Assembly (NCBI GenBank): GCA_036924285.1
Contig: JAYKYS010000010.1
Coordinates: 18,761,001 to 18,825,000 of the forward strand
DNA: 64,000 bases
Direction of reading: 5' to 3'
From: Asterella californica
Taxonomy: Eukaryota > Streptophyta > Marchantiopsida > Marchantiales > Aytoniaceae
Shown: positions 53,890-64,000 of the stretch, one piece after another
How positions within the stretch are numbered: the stretch's first letter is position 1
Layout: each line of letters begins with the position of its first letter
The notes under the pieces: generated by a model
What the model was told of the DNA's origin: nothing
Database searches by the model: none
What the model saw: the letters and a program-made list of their open reading frames with translations, nothing else
Program-made: the position numbers and the translations under genes

Positions 53890-54225
53890 GGATATGCACA
53901 CTTCCTTGCATATTCATCTCCTCTATCTTTCGATGGAGGAGGTAAATATGTAGGAGTTTAATTTAATACCTAACCCTTCCGGCAAGAAAGGTTAGGTATT
54001 AAATTAAATTCAGTATAAATGAGTTTAAATGAGTACGGATTTCTAGACTTGTACGTTCTGAAGCGCGGCACTCGGGTCAAGTCTTATGGGTTATCTCCTA
54101 CTCTCTCTGTGTTTTCAGACATGGACTAACAGATAAATTTTATAAAATATTTTGATTATTTATATTTAGTTAATATATTTATTTATTTAACATATATATA
54201 TATATTCCTGATAACATTAAACGAT
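53890..54225 (+). repeat. AT-rich dispersed repeat with hairpin, copy 2
   Basis: Contains a perfect 15-bp stem: ATTTAATACCTAACC, a 14-bp loop, then GGTTAGGTATTAAAT (about 53971-54014). Shares flanking phrases with copy 1 at 42960-43285. Confidence 0.8.
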
Positions 54226-54239
54226 CAATAGTTCCCTGA

Positions 54240-54508
54240 AATTGATCTTGAGTAAAGATCTCCCATTGAGTAAATTGCTCTTCCTGCAAATGCTTCAGCA
54301 AATTCATCCACAATCGGTCCCACCCCAGCGTTTCTGATTGTTATTGCGTTCATCCGTTGCATGTCTTGGATGAATCACATCGATCCATTTCTTCTTAGGT
54401 ACTGTAAATCATCTGCTCGAATACGGTGCAAACGACGGCTTCAAGATCTTCATTCGCATCTTCTCCTTCAGCAACTCTACCAGTTTAGGCAAGTGAGCCC
54501 GTAGTGAG
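54240..54508 (-). pseudogene. Captured fragment of element B reverse transcriptase
   Basis: About 270 bp closely similar to 15140-15405 in element B (shared GAGTAAAGATCTCCCATTGA and AATACGGTGCAAACGACGGC) without adjacent B sequence. The match ends abruptly at GTGAGCCCG, where copia sequence resumes. Confidence 0.9.
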
Positions 54509-54529
54509 CATGATGATATGCGCCGAAGG

Positions 54530-55999
54530 TAAAGATGGCGCGGGCTCAAGTTCTCTGCAGGAGGAGAGGAATTATGTGTATGGCTTGAGGAATGAGAACG
54601 TGGAGGGCGACTACTCCCACTAGACTGTGTACTGCTGGTGACTCCTCCGTCAGGGCCATGACTGCTAGAGACTCCTCCCCTCCAGATCTAAGACTAATAG
54701 ATGGAGCTGGAGCTGGACCGGCAGGAGATGGCAGGGAACTCCCATTGAAGGGAAACCAGGAGAGACGGACGGAACGTAAGCTGGGTCAGCAGAAGGGGCA
54801 GGCGCAGTATGATAAAAATGGACGTCGGTCTCAGGAGACGCTTGAGTGAGTGGGAGATCAGCAGAAAGGACGGATGTGGGAGAGAGAGTCGGAGAAGACT
54901 CATCGAAGATGACATCACGAGAGGTGAAGATATGATCGTCAGATTTTCTTTGGAGATGGTAGCCCTTACTCTGACCGCTATAGCCAAGGAAGATACACTC
55001 GTGAGAGCGATCATCGAGCTTTGTACGCTCAACCTTGAGGACTTGGAAAAAAGCGCGACAGTCAAAGACGCACAAAAAGGAGAGATCGGATCGACGAGGA
55101 GTTGTGGAGGCATAGGAGTGCTAGAGTTCGTAAGGTGTGGTCATAGACGGGATAGCCTTAGACGGACATCAATTCTGGAGGAAGGTGGCGCAAGTGATGG
55201 CTTCACCCCAGAAGGACTTGATAAGACTGTAAGTGAAAAGCATAGAACGGACAGCATCAAGCAAGCTGCGGTTCTTACGCTCAGCAACACCGTTCTGCTG
55301 AGGAGAGTAAGGGACTGTGAATTGACGCTGGATGCCGTGCTCACGACAAAAAGCGTCAAAAGTAGCTAAACGATATCCTCCATTGTCAGATCGCAAAGTA
55401 ACAAGAGATTGATCAGTGGCGCACTCATCAAATACGAGATAGTCCCAGAAAGCAGCAAAACAATCACTCTTATAGTAGAGAAGACGAGTGACAGTGTAGA
55501 GCGAGTAGTCATCAATGAAGGTGATGAAATATTCATAGCCCAAAAAAATGCAAAGAGAGACGCGACCACTAATATCAGAATGGACCAGTGCCAGGGGACG
55601 AGTTGATCGAGTGGAGCTGGCACGTGGGAATTTAGTGCGTGCATGCTTGCCGTGTGCACAAGCTGGACAAATATCCTCAGAGAGTGGGAAGGAAAGGAGG
55701 CCGGTAACATACCTGCGGTGGCTCAGCTCATGGACTCGATAGTGGTTGATATGACCGAGTCGCTGATGCCACAAGGTAGAGAGATCACCCGTTGTAGTAA
55801 CAAGGGCACATGATCGAGGTGGCGTTGGTGGAGGAGTCTTGCTACCAGATGTGAAACCCTGAAGACCTTCTAGTAGACGCGGAGGAGATCGCGATCGAGA
55901 AGATAAACTGGAGAACTCGGAATTTGCAGAGTGCATGTCAGAAAAAACCCAAGGTAAAACCTGGTTAAAGGTCGGGTCGGGCCTTGTAAGTCGGACCAA
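54530..55999 (-). pseudogene. Copia integrase
   Basis: In 55169-55999: LWHQRLGHINHYRVHEL and CPACAHGKHAR form the zinc region. The core is LALVHSDISG, VTLRSDNGGYRLATFDAFC and GVAERKNRSLLDAVRSM, so the D-D-E residues are present. It ends at 55169 by frameshift and continues at 54665-55075 with DDRSHECIFLGYSGQSKGYH and a Pro/Ser-rich tail. The C-terminal extension runs into the insertion at 54508. Confidence 0.85.
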
Positions 56000-57060
56000 G
56001 TCGGGTCGAGTCGAGTCGGGCCTAGTAAGCCGGGATGCGGGTCTAGAAGGCCCTACGCGGGTGACGCGATTGCAGTGACGAAGTGACGAGTGGTCACAGT
56101 GACGAGTGGCGCAGCTGTAGTGGCGGAGCCCGTCACGGATCCCGGAGGATCCGTGTTAGCAGTCCAGTGTCTCAGGTCGGCGGAGGTCGCGGCGACCTCC
56201 TCCGGCATGGGAAGGAGACTGTCTCTGTGCGGAGGCAATCCGTGCAGGAGATGGGCCCTCATCCCATCCCTTTGGGGCATTAGGATGGAGTACCATCCCA
56301 TCTGTAGGGACGTTATCTCCGATGGGGAGCCGCTTGCATATCCCCGTACGTTGCGGGTGCGGCATGGACGGATGGAGATGGGGTCCTCATCCGATGGGGT
56401 CACCATCTCCATCCTCATCCCCATTGCGTGTGGGGGGCTGGCAGTCCGTGTGAGGACGCGTGGTTCGACGAGACCGCGGGAGACGTGTCTCGTCGGGAGT
56501 CCCTGCGCCGACAAGGGACTCCCTGTCGTCATTGGGTGCAACGCTCAATGTGTATGAGGGAGTCTCCGCGTGAGAGTCCCTAGTGACAAAGGACTCCCGG
56601 CCTACAGACGTCATCAGGACGTTCTGTGGTCTTGGGAGGTCATGATGGAACTCGATCCGTATGAGGAGAGGAGGTGTGGTGCCAAAAGGTATTCCAGTGG
56701 GTGTTCGTGAGGTAGGAGGCAGGCCAGATGGTGGTGTCCACATGGGAAAAATGCCAAGAGGCGTGGAGGTGAGGAGGGTAGAGCTAGCCTGTGACAGATT
56801 TTGACCCTATTATCCAAGTGCGATATTTCCGGAATTTGTGGAGTGAAGACTTCACTATGCTCCGAAATCAGAGGGGAAAAAATCTGTGAGTCACTTGTGT
56901 GCATGTCTTCATGGGTGTGCACATTCTGTGAGGCGAGGCTGGATCTGGACCGTGGGAAGTGGTCCAGAGTCTTGCGCATATTGCGATTGAATAGAGAGAC
57001 GCTAGTCCACTGGTTTGATTGCGGTCTAGCTCGCAGGCGCGGTCCTGATCTCTGGCTGGG
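56000..57060. other. GC-rich insert between copia protease and integrase
   Basis: In copia the LY-L motif after protease is normally a short distance from the LWH-RLGH start of integrase; here they are about 1.2 kb apart. The 55990-56620 part is strikingly GC-rich with short repeats (GTGACGAGTGG twice, CATCTCCATCCTCATCCCCAT) and palindromes (GGATCCCGGAGGATCC-like; GAGGTCGCGGCGACCTC). Origin unknown. Confidence 0.55.
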
Positions 57061-57534
57061 AGGTAATGTGTGGACTATTGGAGTCTGATCCGTTGTAGTG
57101 ACAAGTGCGGTTTGGTCAGCGACCAAAATTGAATTCCCAAGCATGTAGAGATCGTCAACGCTGGGACAAGGAGCTAGCACTTGTCCGAATCTGTCTTCTA
57201 TGTGACAGAGTCCGTTGTCAATTAAGCACCAGCCGTCATTGGCATCAAATTGCCGAGCTGAGAATAAATTCTTCTGCAAAGCGAGCACATGGAGAACGTC
57301 ACATATGTACACATGCTCGCCGTTGAGCATGCGTACTTCCATCATGCCAGAACCAACAACGTGGATGGTGGGGTTGTCATCGAGTAGAATCGCATCATTC
57401 TCAGTGTTCTCAGTAGAGACAGATGAGTATTCGACGAATTGTCGTCGATTATGTGTCATGTGGTGTGTGACACTCGTATCCACATACCAATTAAGGTCAG
57501 CTGTCTGCACGATTGTAGATGAACATTGTGCCAC
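57061..57534 (-). pseudogene. Copia protease
   Basis: LNWYVDTSVTHHMTHNRRQF at the start matches the copia protease site DTGATHHM, with the Gly replaced by Val. It continues with GMMEVRMLNGEHVYICDVLH, FSARQFDANDGWCLI and SVDDLYMLGN. Frame continues into the GC-rich insert to a stop at 56614. Confidence 0.8.
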
Positions 57535-57564
57535 CAGAACTCGACGAGTGTTGCTGTTGTTGTT

Positions 57565-58431
57565 TTAAGAACGAAAATTTTTGTTCATGTTCTTGTTTTG
57601 GTTACCAGCATTCGAGTTGTCGTTGCTGCTGCTAGGTTTGTCCGGACACCCGGCGATGCGATGTCTGGGCTTGTTGCACTTGAAACATTTTCTCGTTATG
57701 ATCTGGTGATCTTTTTGGTGGCTGATTATCACCTTGTCGGTTGTCATTGTTGCGTCGATTGTTGTTGTTGCGTCCTCCTTGCCGGCGTCCTGCAAACAAG
57801 GCAGTAGATGGTTTCATCGATAACTTACGCCCAATCGTTTCCTCTTGGATGAGGAAGGTAATGAGGTCCTGTAGCGAGAGATTTGGATTTGTTCTCATCG
57901 CCTGCAAGAATAAATGGTAGTTGTTGGACATGCTGCCCATCAACGGGAGGACTTGCTCCTTGTTGATAATTATCAATCCGGCTGAGGTCATCTGCTGGAT
58001 GAGAGACTTGAAGTTGTTCACATGCTGTGTGATAGTCTCGTTGGGTTTCATCTTTAAAACCCGCAACTTTTCTCTTAAATGCATCTTGGTCACTATGTCT
58101 TGATCAGCAAAGTGTCTAGTCAAAATGGACCATGCATCGTTCGACGTAGTGCAAGACATTAGATGTCACTGTTCTCGCAACATTCGTTGATTGTTACGAG
58201 AGCATTAACGTCACATTGATCTCAATCCGCGATGTTGCCGGGTCCAATAGCAGGAGGAGGGATGGGTACCACAGTACCTTCGGGTGTCGTGGCACGTGGT
58301 CTTTGCACGTTCCCTTCCACGATATCAAGAATACCATAGACCTTGAGCCGCAAGGTTGTCTTGTGTTCTCAAAGCGTGAAATATGTGCCGTCGAACTTAG
58401 CCCAACCTTTGGTGTCAAAGGAGGCAGACAT
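57565..58431 (-). pseudogene. Copia gag
   Basis: Starts at ATG 58431 (MSASFDTKGWAKFDGTYFT, then a stop). It continues in other frames with WSILTRHFADQDIVTKMHLR and SAGLIIINKEQVLPLMGSMS, typical of the copia gag (UBN2-like) region. An Asn/Arg-rich linker leads to the CCHC knuckle CFKCNKPRHRIAGC in a shifted frame at about 57655-57700. Broken by at least one stop and two frameshifts. Confidence 0.8.
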
Positions 58432-58603
58432 TCTGTATCAGATTGATCGCTGGAACGATGAAGTTCTGTTAGCGAAAATACAGAACCTCAATGAGTGAAG
58501 CGTCCTTCTCGTAACAATTGAAGCGTCCTCCAACTGCTCTCACCTACGGGTCGAAGGCCTACCTAGTGCCTATGCTATTGTGCTAGTGCATCAACAAAAC
58601 AAA

Positions 58604-58615
58604 GCTTTGATATCA
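58604..58615 (-). other. Copia primer-binding site
   Basis: TGATATCAAAGC on the minus strand adjoining the 5' LTR, two changes from the initiator-Met tRNA site TGGTATCAGAGC. Confidence 0.75.
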
Positions 58616-58891
58616 TATTGAAAATGAACTATTGGTAGAATAGGCTAAGGCAAAACTCTAAGTATGATATAAAGACAGTATGAGAGTGCGAGAGAACTCT
58701 TCAAGAGAGTGTGGACAGAACTAAAATAAAGAAGTAAATAGATTACTCAATAATGTACAATGGTCTTGGACCTGGATAATATACTCTTGGTCTTGGCCTT
58801 TGTTTCGCATGATGACTTTACGAAAGGTCACCACCTAATAACTAATGACTTGAACTTGTTACTGGAAGTATATTCACACTGTATTCTAACA
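58616..58891 (-). repeat. Copia 5' LTR
   Basis: 276 bp, similar to the 3' LTR with scattered changes and about 25 bp of indels, ending ATTCTAACA at 58891. Confidence 0.9.
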
Positions 58892-58896
58892 GTCGC

Positions 58897-61145
58897 TACC
58901 TATCTTTAATTAAGAGCTCATTCACGATGTGATCACATTACTTGTGTCCAGAATTGAAGCTTACTACCTCAGATCTCCTTCCTGCAATTTCCTCCACACT
59001 GCACCCTCATTTGCAGTTCTGACAAAGTCGTCCACTGGTACTTGTTCCTCTGGTTTCAGAAGGCGTAATTTCTGACCCAACCCTTACGGATTATCATCAC
59101 ATTATAGATCAGGGGAGCAACTCGATATTTTACACGACACTGAACACGAAAAGTTGCAGGCAGACTCCATCTCCCGACAGGCAATCGACCCAATTCTGTT
59201 CTGGAGAAGGAGATCTGCAGACCAGAAAACGGAGAAATGCGACTCCTACCGTGTGTGTTCAGCTGCAGCCAGAGGCAATAACTGTAGCCCCCTCTCCATA
59301 TGAAAGCTATAGAAAAAAATTTAACATAATCATTAGGTGTGGAATTAAGCACCACAAGGCGATAACAGTAACGCGCAAAACCTTTTTATCTCAAGACATA
59401 CATTGAAGAAAGAGAAAAGAATCAGGGAGACAATCTCATACGCTTCTGCAATTAAACTGACAAACAATAGTGGAACCTACGAATGTAACGGTGAAATGGA
59501 CCTGTACTGTGTGGACTCCCTCCAAGTACGCGATAGGAATATAATTCTTCACCTGCCTGACCAGACCTTGATGATCGTATCAAGGCTTCATCTTTCATGT
59601 GTAGCATGCTTACGCAGGCTGATCATCCAGTTGAATGGAATCCACACAAGATTCCTGCTCCAATTCCTAGCTAAGGCTTTTTTGCTCTACAGTCGCACCG
59701 AGAAAGCACAACCCTATCCGCCACGAGATGAGAAACGAAAATCACAAATATCCTGAGGGAGAGGTACGCAATACATACCAAAACAGCTATGAGTTCATGT
59801 AACGTTCTACCGCAGATCTCGGAACAGATTCCTTAATCTCTAACCAATGAACTGCCGAACGTGAACCTCCTTGAAGATCTTGTATTATATTTGTGTCTCC
59901 AGATCCAGTTCGTTAAACTTTCCGCTAATAAACACCAAGGATTGGATAACCGTCGGACGGGTTTAGAATAACTAACTAGTCTTTGGCAGGCCTCTGCTAC
60001 TAATCTCAGATTTCAGGATACCGTGGAAACTATTCCAAGCTTGGGTTTGGTAAAATTTGGGCAGCGCTTCCGCTACTGGTGGTCAAGTCGGAACGCCAGG
60101 ACCCACAAGGAGCAACCGCCAAGACTAGGAGACCTAGTAGATGCTAGGAAGTAGGAAGGCAAAGCAATTATACCGAAATGAAGTCAACACGACACCAGAT
60201 GCGCCCAACTCAGTTTTAGCACACAACTCAAGCCTACTTATCAGAATGGAGAAAGTCACGGGCTCATATACATTACATGGCATTACTTGCTGACAAGGTC
60301 ACGCAGCGCTCTTGGACCGGCAATCCTTCACTACTCGGCAACTCCAGAACTAAGACTTCAGCAGAGAACCTAATTTCACTCTGAACGCCCTGATTTCTGT
60401 TACTCAACAGATCAGACCTCAAGTCAGCGCCCTAATCAAACACCCCAAGTCTGCTCTCAAGGTCCCTCTTCAAATCTGCTCTCCAAGGAGCTTGATGTGC
60501 ATCAGTTCTAGCTCCTGATTTCTGACCTCAAAGGTAATGTACACTACACTGAAAATACTGTCTCCTCCCTCACTACCAAGAGTGCTCTCTCCAAAACTGA
60601 AAAACTGAGAATGCCTCCTTTAGGGCTCGCGACACTCTTTTATCTAGTCTCTTGAGCCTGCTTTTTGACCATGCAGCTGCCACGTTTGGATTAATCACTG
60701 CCCGAATGCCATCTGGTTTGGGGAAAAAGCAAAAGGTGTTACAATCGCCCCAACCAGCAAAACGCAGTTCTTCCACTGAACTGCGGTATCTACAATACCA
60801 CATTAGAAACAACACTTCCTCAAATCCAGAGGAACAGTACCCCATCCAGGGTAAGCTTAAGCCCTTTCTCAAGGCTATGCTCCATTACCGAGCATCCGTT
60901 GAAGCTTTCGGGTGAGACAGAACCCTAGCTTCTAGGTGGTGAACTCGTCAGTTTCTTTTTATCCACCTCCTTACTATGATACACCATAGTAGCATCAGCC
61001 TAAACCTGATTGACATCCGACAGTCATAAGAAGTTAGCAGACCACAACTCCACCTTTAGACGAGCAGATTGGCCAGATCTACTCGGTTCCAGTGTCCTTG
61101 AAGGGCCCTTTGGCATGACTCTTCTGACTCGATTCAATCCACCGC
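58897..61145. other. Copia target site, right side, and downstream region of element E
   Basis: No gene is recognised. The right part must include the 3' untranslated end and 3' LTR of element E (minus). A purine-rich tract near 60948-60970 on the minus strand (AAGGAGGTGGATAAAAAGAA) is a polypurine candidate, but the other LTR is outside the window so boundaries cannot be fixed. Confidence 0.4.
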
Positions 61146-64000
61146 TTAGCTGGCAGAGACCACTGCGGACTGTCGTCTCACAAAGTATCTTCGCAGTGGT
61201 TCTTGGAACTTGTACAATGCTAGATCATCTAGATACTCCCAAGCTTCACTTACCAATCCCGGAACTCTACCTGTCCAACGACATAGGTATTGAGTAACGG
61301 GTTCTCCAGCTCCATCTGGATTCGGTGATGCTCGATGATCTACTATCTCAATCAACTCAAGATCATCAGCTCTTGGTAATGCTTCTAACACTGGATGCCA
61401 TTTCTGATATCTTCCAAGCAACAATTCTAGTTCTTCACGAAACATTTTCAAGTTAGAAACATGAATGATGGGGTGATAATGTTTCATGCTAGCTGGAAAA
61501 CGTAACTTATAAGTCACAGGACCTAACTTCTTCTCAATCAGGAATGGTCCTGCCCACTTCGGAAAAAGCTTCTTGGCTAAATCCACCCCTGCTGGGATTC
61601 TGAAGTTCTTGGTTCTCAACCAGACTCTCTGTCCTTCTTCGAATTGTAAATCTTGTCTACCACGGTTTGCATACTTAGCATACCGTTGTTGTGCCTTCTC
61701 CATGTGTTTCTTGGCTTCTTGAAACACAATACCCTGAACACGTATGAAAGTCTCTAGATCTGGAGGATCCTGATTCGACCTTCCTGTATTTTCATGCCCC
61801 TTGGTAGCCAGAGCTATAGGAGTCCAAGGTGCATGAGAGCCCCGATAAACCACTTCAAATGGTTTAAATCCTGTACTCGAGTGCTTGGTGTTGTTATATG
61901 TAAACTCCACCAAGTCCAAATGCTCGCTCCAATCACTCTGATCTCGCATGATATAGTTTCTCAACCCTTGTTCTACTATCTGGATCGTCCTTTCCGTCTG
62001 ACCATCAGTTTCAGGATGATAAGAGGAACTGAACTTGAGGGTAGTTCCGAGCCTTCGAAACAAACCCTTCCAAAAATCAGCTACAAACCTCCTATCCAGA
62101 TCTGAAACAATGTCTTTAGGCATCCCATGATACTTAAAAACATATCGTATAAACAGTTCAGCGGCACCTCTTGACGTCACTGCTTCCCTACAAGGGATGA
62201 GGTGAGCTTGCTTACTGAAACGATCTATAACAACTAACAGAGCATCAAAACCTCCTGATTCGGGTAAACCTGTGCATAAGTCCATACTTATGCTCTCCCA
62301 AGGCCCATCAGGTATTGGCAATGGCCTCAGCAACCCTGTAGGTCTCCTCTGCTCAGTTCGTTGTTGCTGACATGTCAAGCAAGTCTGCACGTACTTGATT
62401 ACATCCTCCAACATGGACGGCCAATAGAACTGCTCTTTAACTCGTTGCAATGTTCTATTTTGTCCTCCATGTCCAGCCAGTTCACAATCATGACATTCTT
62501 GCATGACGAGTGTCCTTAGAGATCCAGCTGGAACGTAGACCTTGGTTTGCTTGTAAAACCAAAGGCCATTGCGAAATGAGAGATGACGTACCAATGGATC
62601 TCTCCCTTGTTGGTTGGTCCAACGTTGAGCCTGAGGATCGTCTGGCAATGCTTGTCTGATTCGATCCAAAAGCTCTTCACTTGTGTCCTGAGTTGTTAAC
62701 GCCTGGACACGTCTGCTTAACACATCCGCTGGAATATTTTCCTTCCCCTTTTGATACCGCCATTCGATATCAAAACGTGCAAGCTCCACTTGCCACCTCT
62801 GTTGTTTACGTGACAAACGAGGTTTACTCTGAAAGTATGTATTACCCTCGCAGTCCGTTACAACAGTAACTTTGCTTGGTAACAAATAATGCTCCCAACG
62901 CTTCAAACAATGGATAACTGCGAACATCTCCTGTTCATGAGCAGGCCATTTTGCCTCAGTCTCTGAGAACTTGTGACTTTCGTAAGCCACCGGATGCTTT
63001 TCTTGCATCAACACTCCTCCAATGGCCCATTGAGAAGCATCTGTGTGAACCTCGAAAGGTTCTCCCATCTTTGGAAGAGCTAGCACGGGCATCTCTGTCA
63101 GTGCTTGTTTCAATCCTTGAAACGCTCTTTCAGCTGCTGGATTCCAAACAACCTTGGAAGTCTTGCGTAATAAGTCAAACAAAGGTGCGGCTTTATGCGC
63201 AAACTGATAAACAAAGCGCCGAAAATATGTGGCTAACCCAAGAAAAGATCTGAGCTCATGAACACTCTCAGGTCTCTTCGATTCAACAATGGCTCGAATC
63301 TTAGCCCTGTTAGGATGAATGCCCTGCGCATCGATCAAACATCCTAGAAACACTACACTCTCTTGTCCAAAAGAGCACTTGCTCTTCTTGAGATAGAGTT
63401 GATGTTCTTCTAGACGCTTAAACACCATTTCAACATCTATTAGATGCTGATCCCAAGTGGATGAGAAGATGATGATATCGTCTAGGTACACGATAACACT
63501 CTCATCCAAGAGATCTCTGAAGATCTCGTTCATTAGCCTGCAGAAAGTACCAGGTGCATTGGACAATCCAAACGGCAACACTGTATACTCAAACAAGCCA
63601 TACCTCGTCCTTACAGCTGTCTTTTCTTCATCACCTTCTTTGATCCGGATTTGATGATATCCAGAACGCAGATCCAGCTTGGTGAAATACCTTCCTGTGG
63701 CCAACCGATCGGTGGTTTCATCCATGAGAGGAAGAGGGTACTTGTTCTTGACAGTAACCTTATTGAGTGCACGATAGTCCGCACACATGCGAATACCACC
63801 ATCCTTCTTGGCCACGAACAACACCGGGACAGCATAAGGTGATATACTAGGTCGTAAGATACCCAGAGCTACCAACTCTTTCAACTGAGTCTTCAGCTCT
63901 GTCAGCTCATCAAACGACATCCGTCTTGATGGCACTACAGTAGGGGTAGCCCCAGGAACCAGATCAATAGCATGATCCAAGGTTCTCCTCGGCGGAAGTC
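61146..64000 (-). CDS. Element E pol: chromovirus RT, RNase H, integrase and chromodomain (open, partial)
   Basis: Continuous open frame from the window edge to TAA at 61146 (about 951 codons). The frame enters from outside with LPPRRTLDHAIDLVPGA, the conserved lead into chromovirus RT, so the true start is beyond 64000. RT motifs: ADYRALNKVTVKNKYPLPLM, KLDLRSGYHQIRI, VLPFGLSNAPGTFCRLMN and YLDD (VIVYLDDIIIFS, about 155 residues in). RNase H: HTDASQWAIGGVLM, TDCEGNTYF, ending ADVLSRR. Integrase: HDCELAGHGGQNRT to CLTCQQ, core SISMDLCTG, DIVSDLDRRF and GQTERTIQIVEQ, then the GPY/F module WAGPFLIEKKLGPVTYKL. A C-terminal chromodomain YLCRWTGRV...WEYLDDL would guide integration to chromatin marks. 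No stops or missing catalytic residues: possibly active. Confidence 0.93.
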   Translation of the reverse strand, partial: LPPRRTLDHAIDLVPGATPTVVPSRRMSFDELTELKTQLKELVALGILRPSISPYAVPVLFVAKKDGGIRMCADYRALNKVTVKNKYPLPLMDETTDRLATGRYFTKLDLRSGYHQIRIKEGDEEKTAVRTRYGLFEYTVLPFGLSNAPGTFCRLMNEIFRDLLDESVIVYLDDIIIFSSTWDQHLIDVEMVFKRLEEHQLYLKKSKCSFGQESVVFLGCLIDAQGIHPNRAKIRAIVESKRPESVHELRSFLGLATYFRRFVYQFAHKAAPLFDLLRKTSKVVWNPAAERAFQGLKQALTEMPVLALPKMGEPFEVHTDASQWAIGGVLMQEKHPVAYESHKFSETEAKWPAHEQEMFAVIHCLKRWEHYLLPSKVTVVTDCEGNTYFQSKPRLSRKQQRWQVELARFDIEWRYQKGKENIPADVLSRRVQALTTQDTSEELLDRIRQALPDDPQAQRWTNQQGRDPLVRHLSFRNGLWFYKQTKVYVPAGSLRTLVMQECHDCELAGHGGQNRTLQRVKEQFYWPSMLEDVIKYVQTCLTCQQQRTEQRRPTGLLRPLPIPDGPWESISMDLCTGLPESGGFDALLVVIDRFSKQAHLIPCREAVTSRGAAELFIRYVFKYHGMPKDIVSDLDRRFVADFWKGLFRRLGTTLKFSSSYHPETDGQTERTIQIVEQGLRNYIMRDQSDWSEHLDLVEFTYNNTKHSSTGFKPFEVVYRGSHAPWTPIALATKGHENTGRSNQDPPDLETFIRVQGIVFQEAKKHMEKAQQRYAKYANRGRQDLQFEEGQRVWLRTKNFRIPAGVDLAKKLFPKWAGPFLIEKKLGPVTYKLRFPASMKHYHPIIHVSNLKMFREELELLLGRYQKWHPVLEALPRADDLELIEIVDHRASPNPDGAGEPVTQYLCRWTGRVPGLVSEAWEYLDDLALYKFQEPLRRYFVRRQSAVVSAS

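Larger units (their letters stand above)
53055..54508. mobile_element. Chimeric insertion between copia integrase and RT
   Basis: This 1.45-kb block has no copia similarity and splits the polyprotein. It contains AT-rich DNA, copy 2 of the hairpin repeat and, at its right end, a fragment of B-type reverse transcriptase. GTA occurs at both junctions, but no longer duplication is clear. It may be a non-autonomous transposon or filler DNA from break repair. Confidence 0.55.
51028..58891 (-). mobile_element. Complete but decayed Ty1/copia element
   Basis: LTRs at 58616-58891 (5') and 51028-51278 (3'), flanked by a perfect 5-bp duplication GTCGC at 51023-51027 and 58892-58896. The order gag, protease, integrase, RT, RNase H on the minus strand is the copia order. 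Two internal insertions (53055-54508 and about 56000-57060) enlarge it to 7.9 kb. Coding parts are broken, with differing LTRs, so it is old. Confidence 0.9.

Noticed and set aside
55141..55369. Plus-strand ORF over copia integrase
   Set aside because: Antisense of the integrase frame, which has clear catalytic motifs.
61010..61145. Start of the element E 3' LTR at TGTCGGATGTC (61021, minus)
   Set aside because: No purine tract precedes it and no matching end was found; a later start near 60946 is equally possible, so I left the boundary open.

Overview
The window is a graveyard of nested retrotransposons with very few cellular genes. It looks like nuclear DNA of a streptophyte, probably a non-seed land plant or a charophyte alga. 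I base this on Ty3/gypsy elements of the plant OTA (Tat/Athila-like) type, Ty3/gypsy chromoviruses with C-terminal chromodomains, a Ty1/copia element, plant-style TATA boxes inside LTRs, and long AT-rich non-coding stretches. I cannot name the species.

Layout. (1) 1-21145, minus strand: element B, a degraded Ty3-like element (coding 12662-18399, 5' LTR 18465-20460). Its 3' LTR is broken by two later insertions: element A (open gag 1-933, LTR 1003-2330) and element D- (3049-11789). B itself sits in an older LTR remnant (20461-21145). (2) 21396-37981, plus strand: element C, a degraded chromovirus. Its 5' LTR holds a solo B-family LTR (22276-24286). Its gag is split by D+ (25294-34054), a nearly intact and apparently young copy of the D family with an open 1628-residue gag-pol. 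(3) 37982-50500: mostly non-coding DNA with tandem and dispersed repeats. It contains an unrecognised 418-residue ORF (39506-40762, minus) and a broken HUH-endonuclease (Rep-like) gene at 47737-48695, best explained as a Replitron-type transposase. (4) 51028-58891, minus: a complete but decayed copia element with matching 5-bp target-site duplications (GTCGC), itself interrupted by a chimeric insert and a GC-rich insert. (5) 61146-64000, minus: an open chromovirus pol with chromodomain that leaves the window.

How it fits together: insertion order can be read from the nesting. The old LTR remnant came before B, and B before A and D-. C came before the solo B-type LTR and D+. The D family is the most active-looking: both copies inserted at a GTGC-type site and carry the same extra small ORFs ahead of gag-pol, one with its own CCHC zinc knuckle. 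The most unusual item is the Rep-like gene near 47.7-48.7 kb, because HUH-type eukaryotic transposons other than Helitrons are little described.
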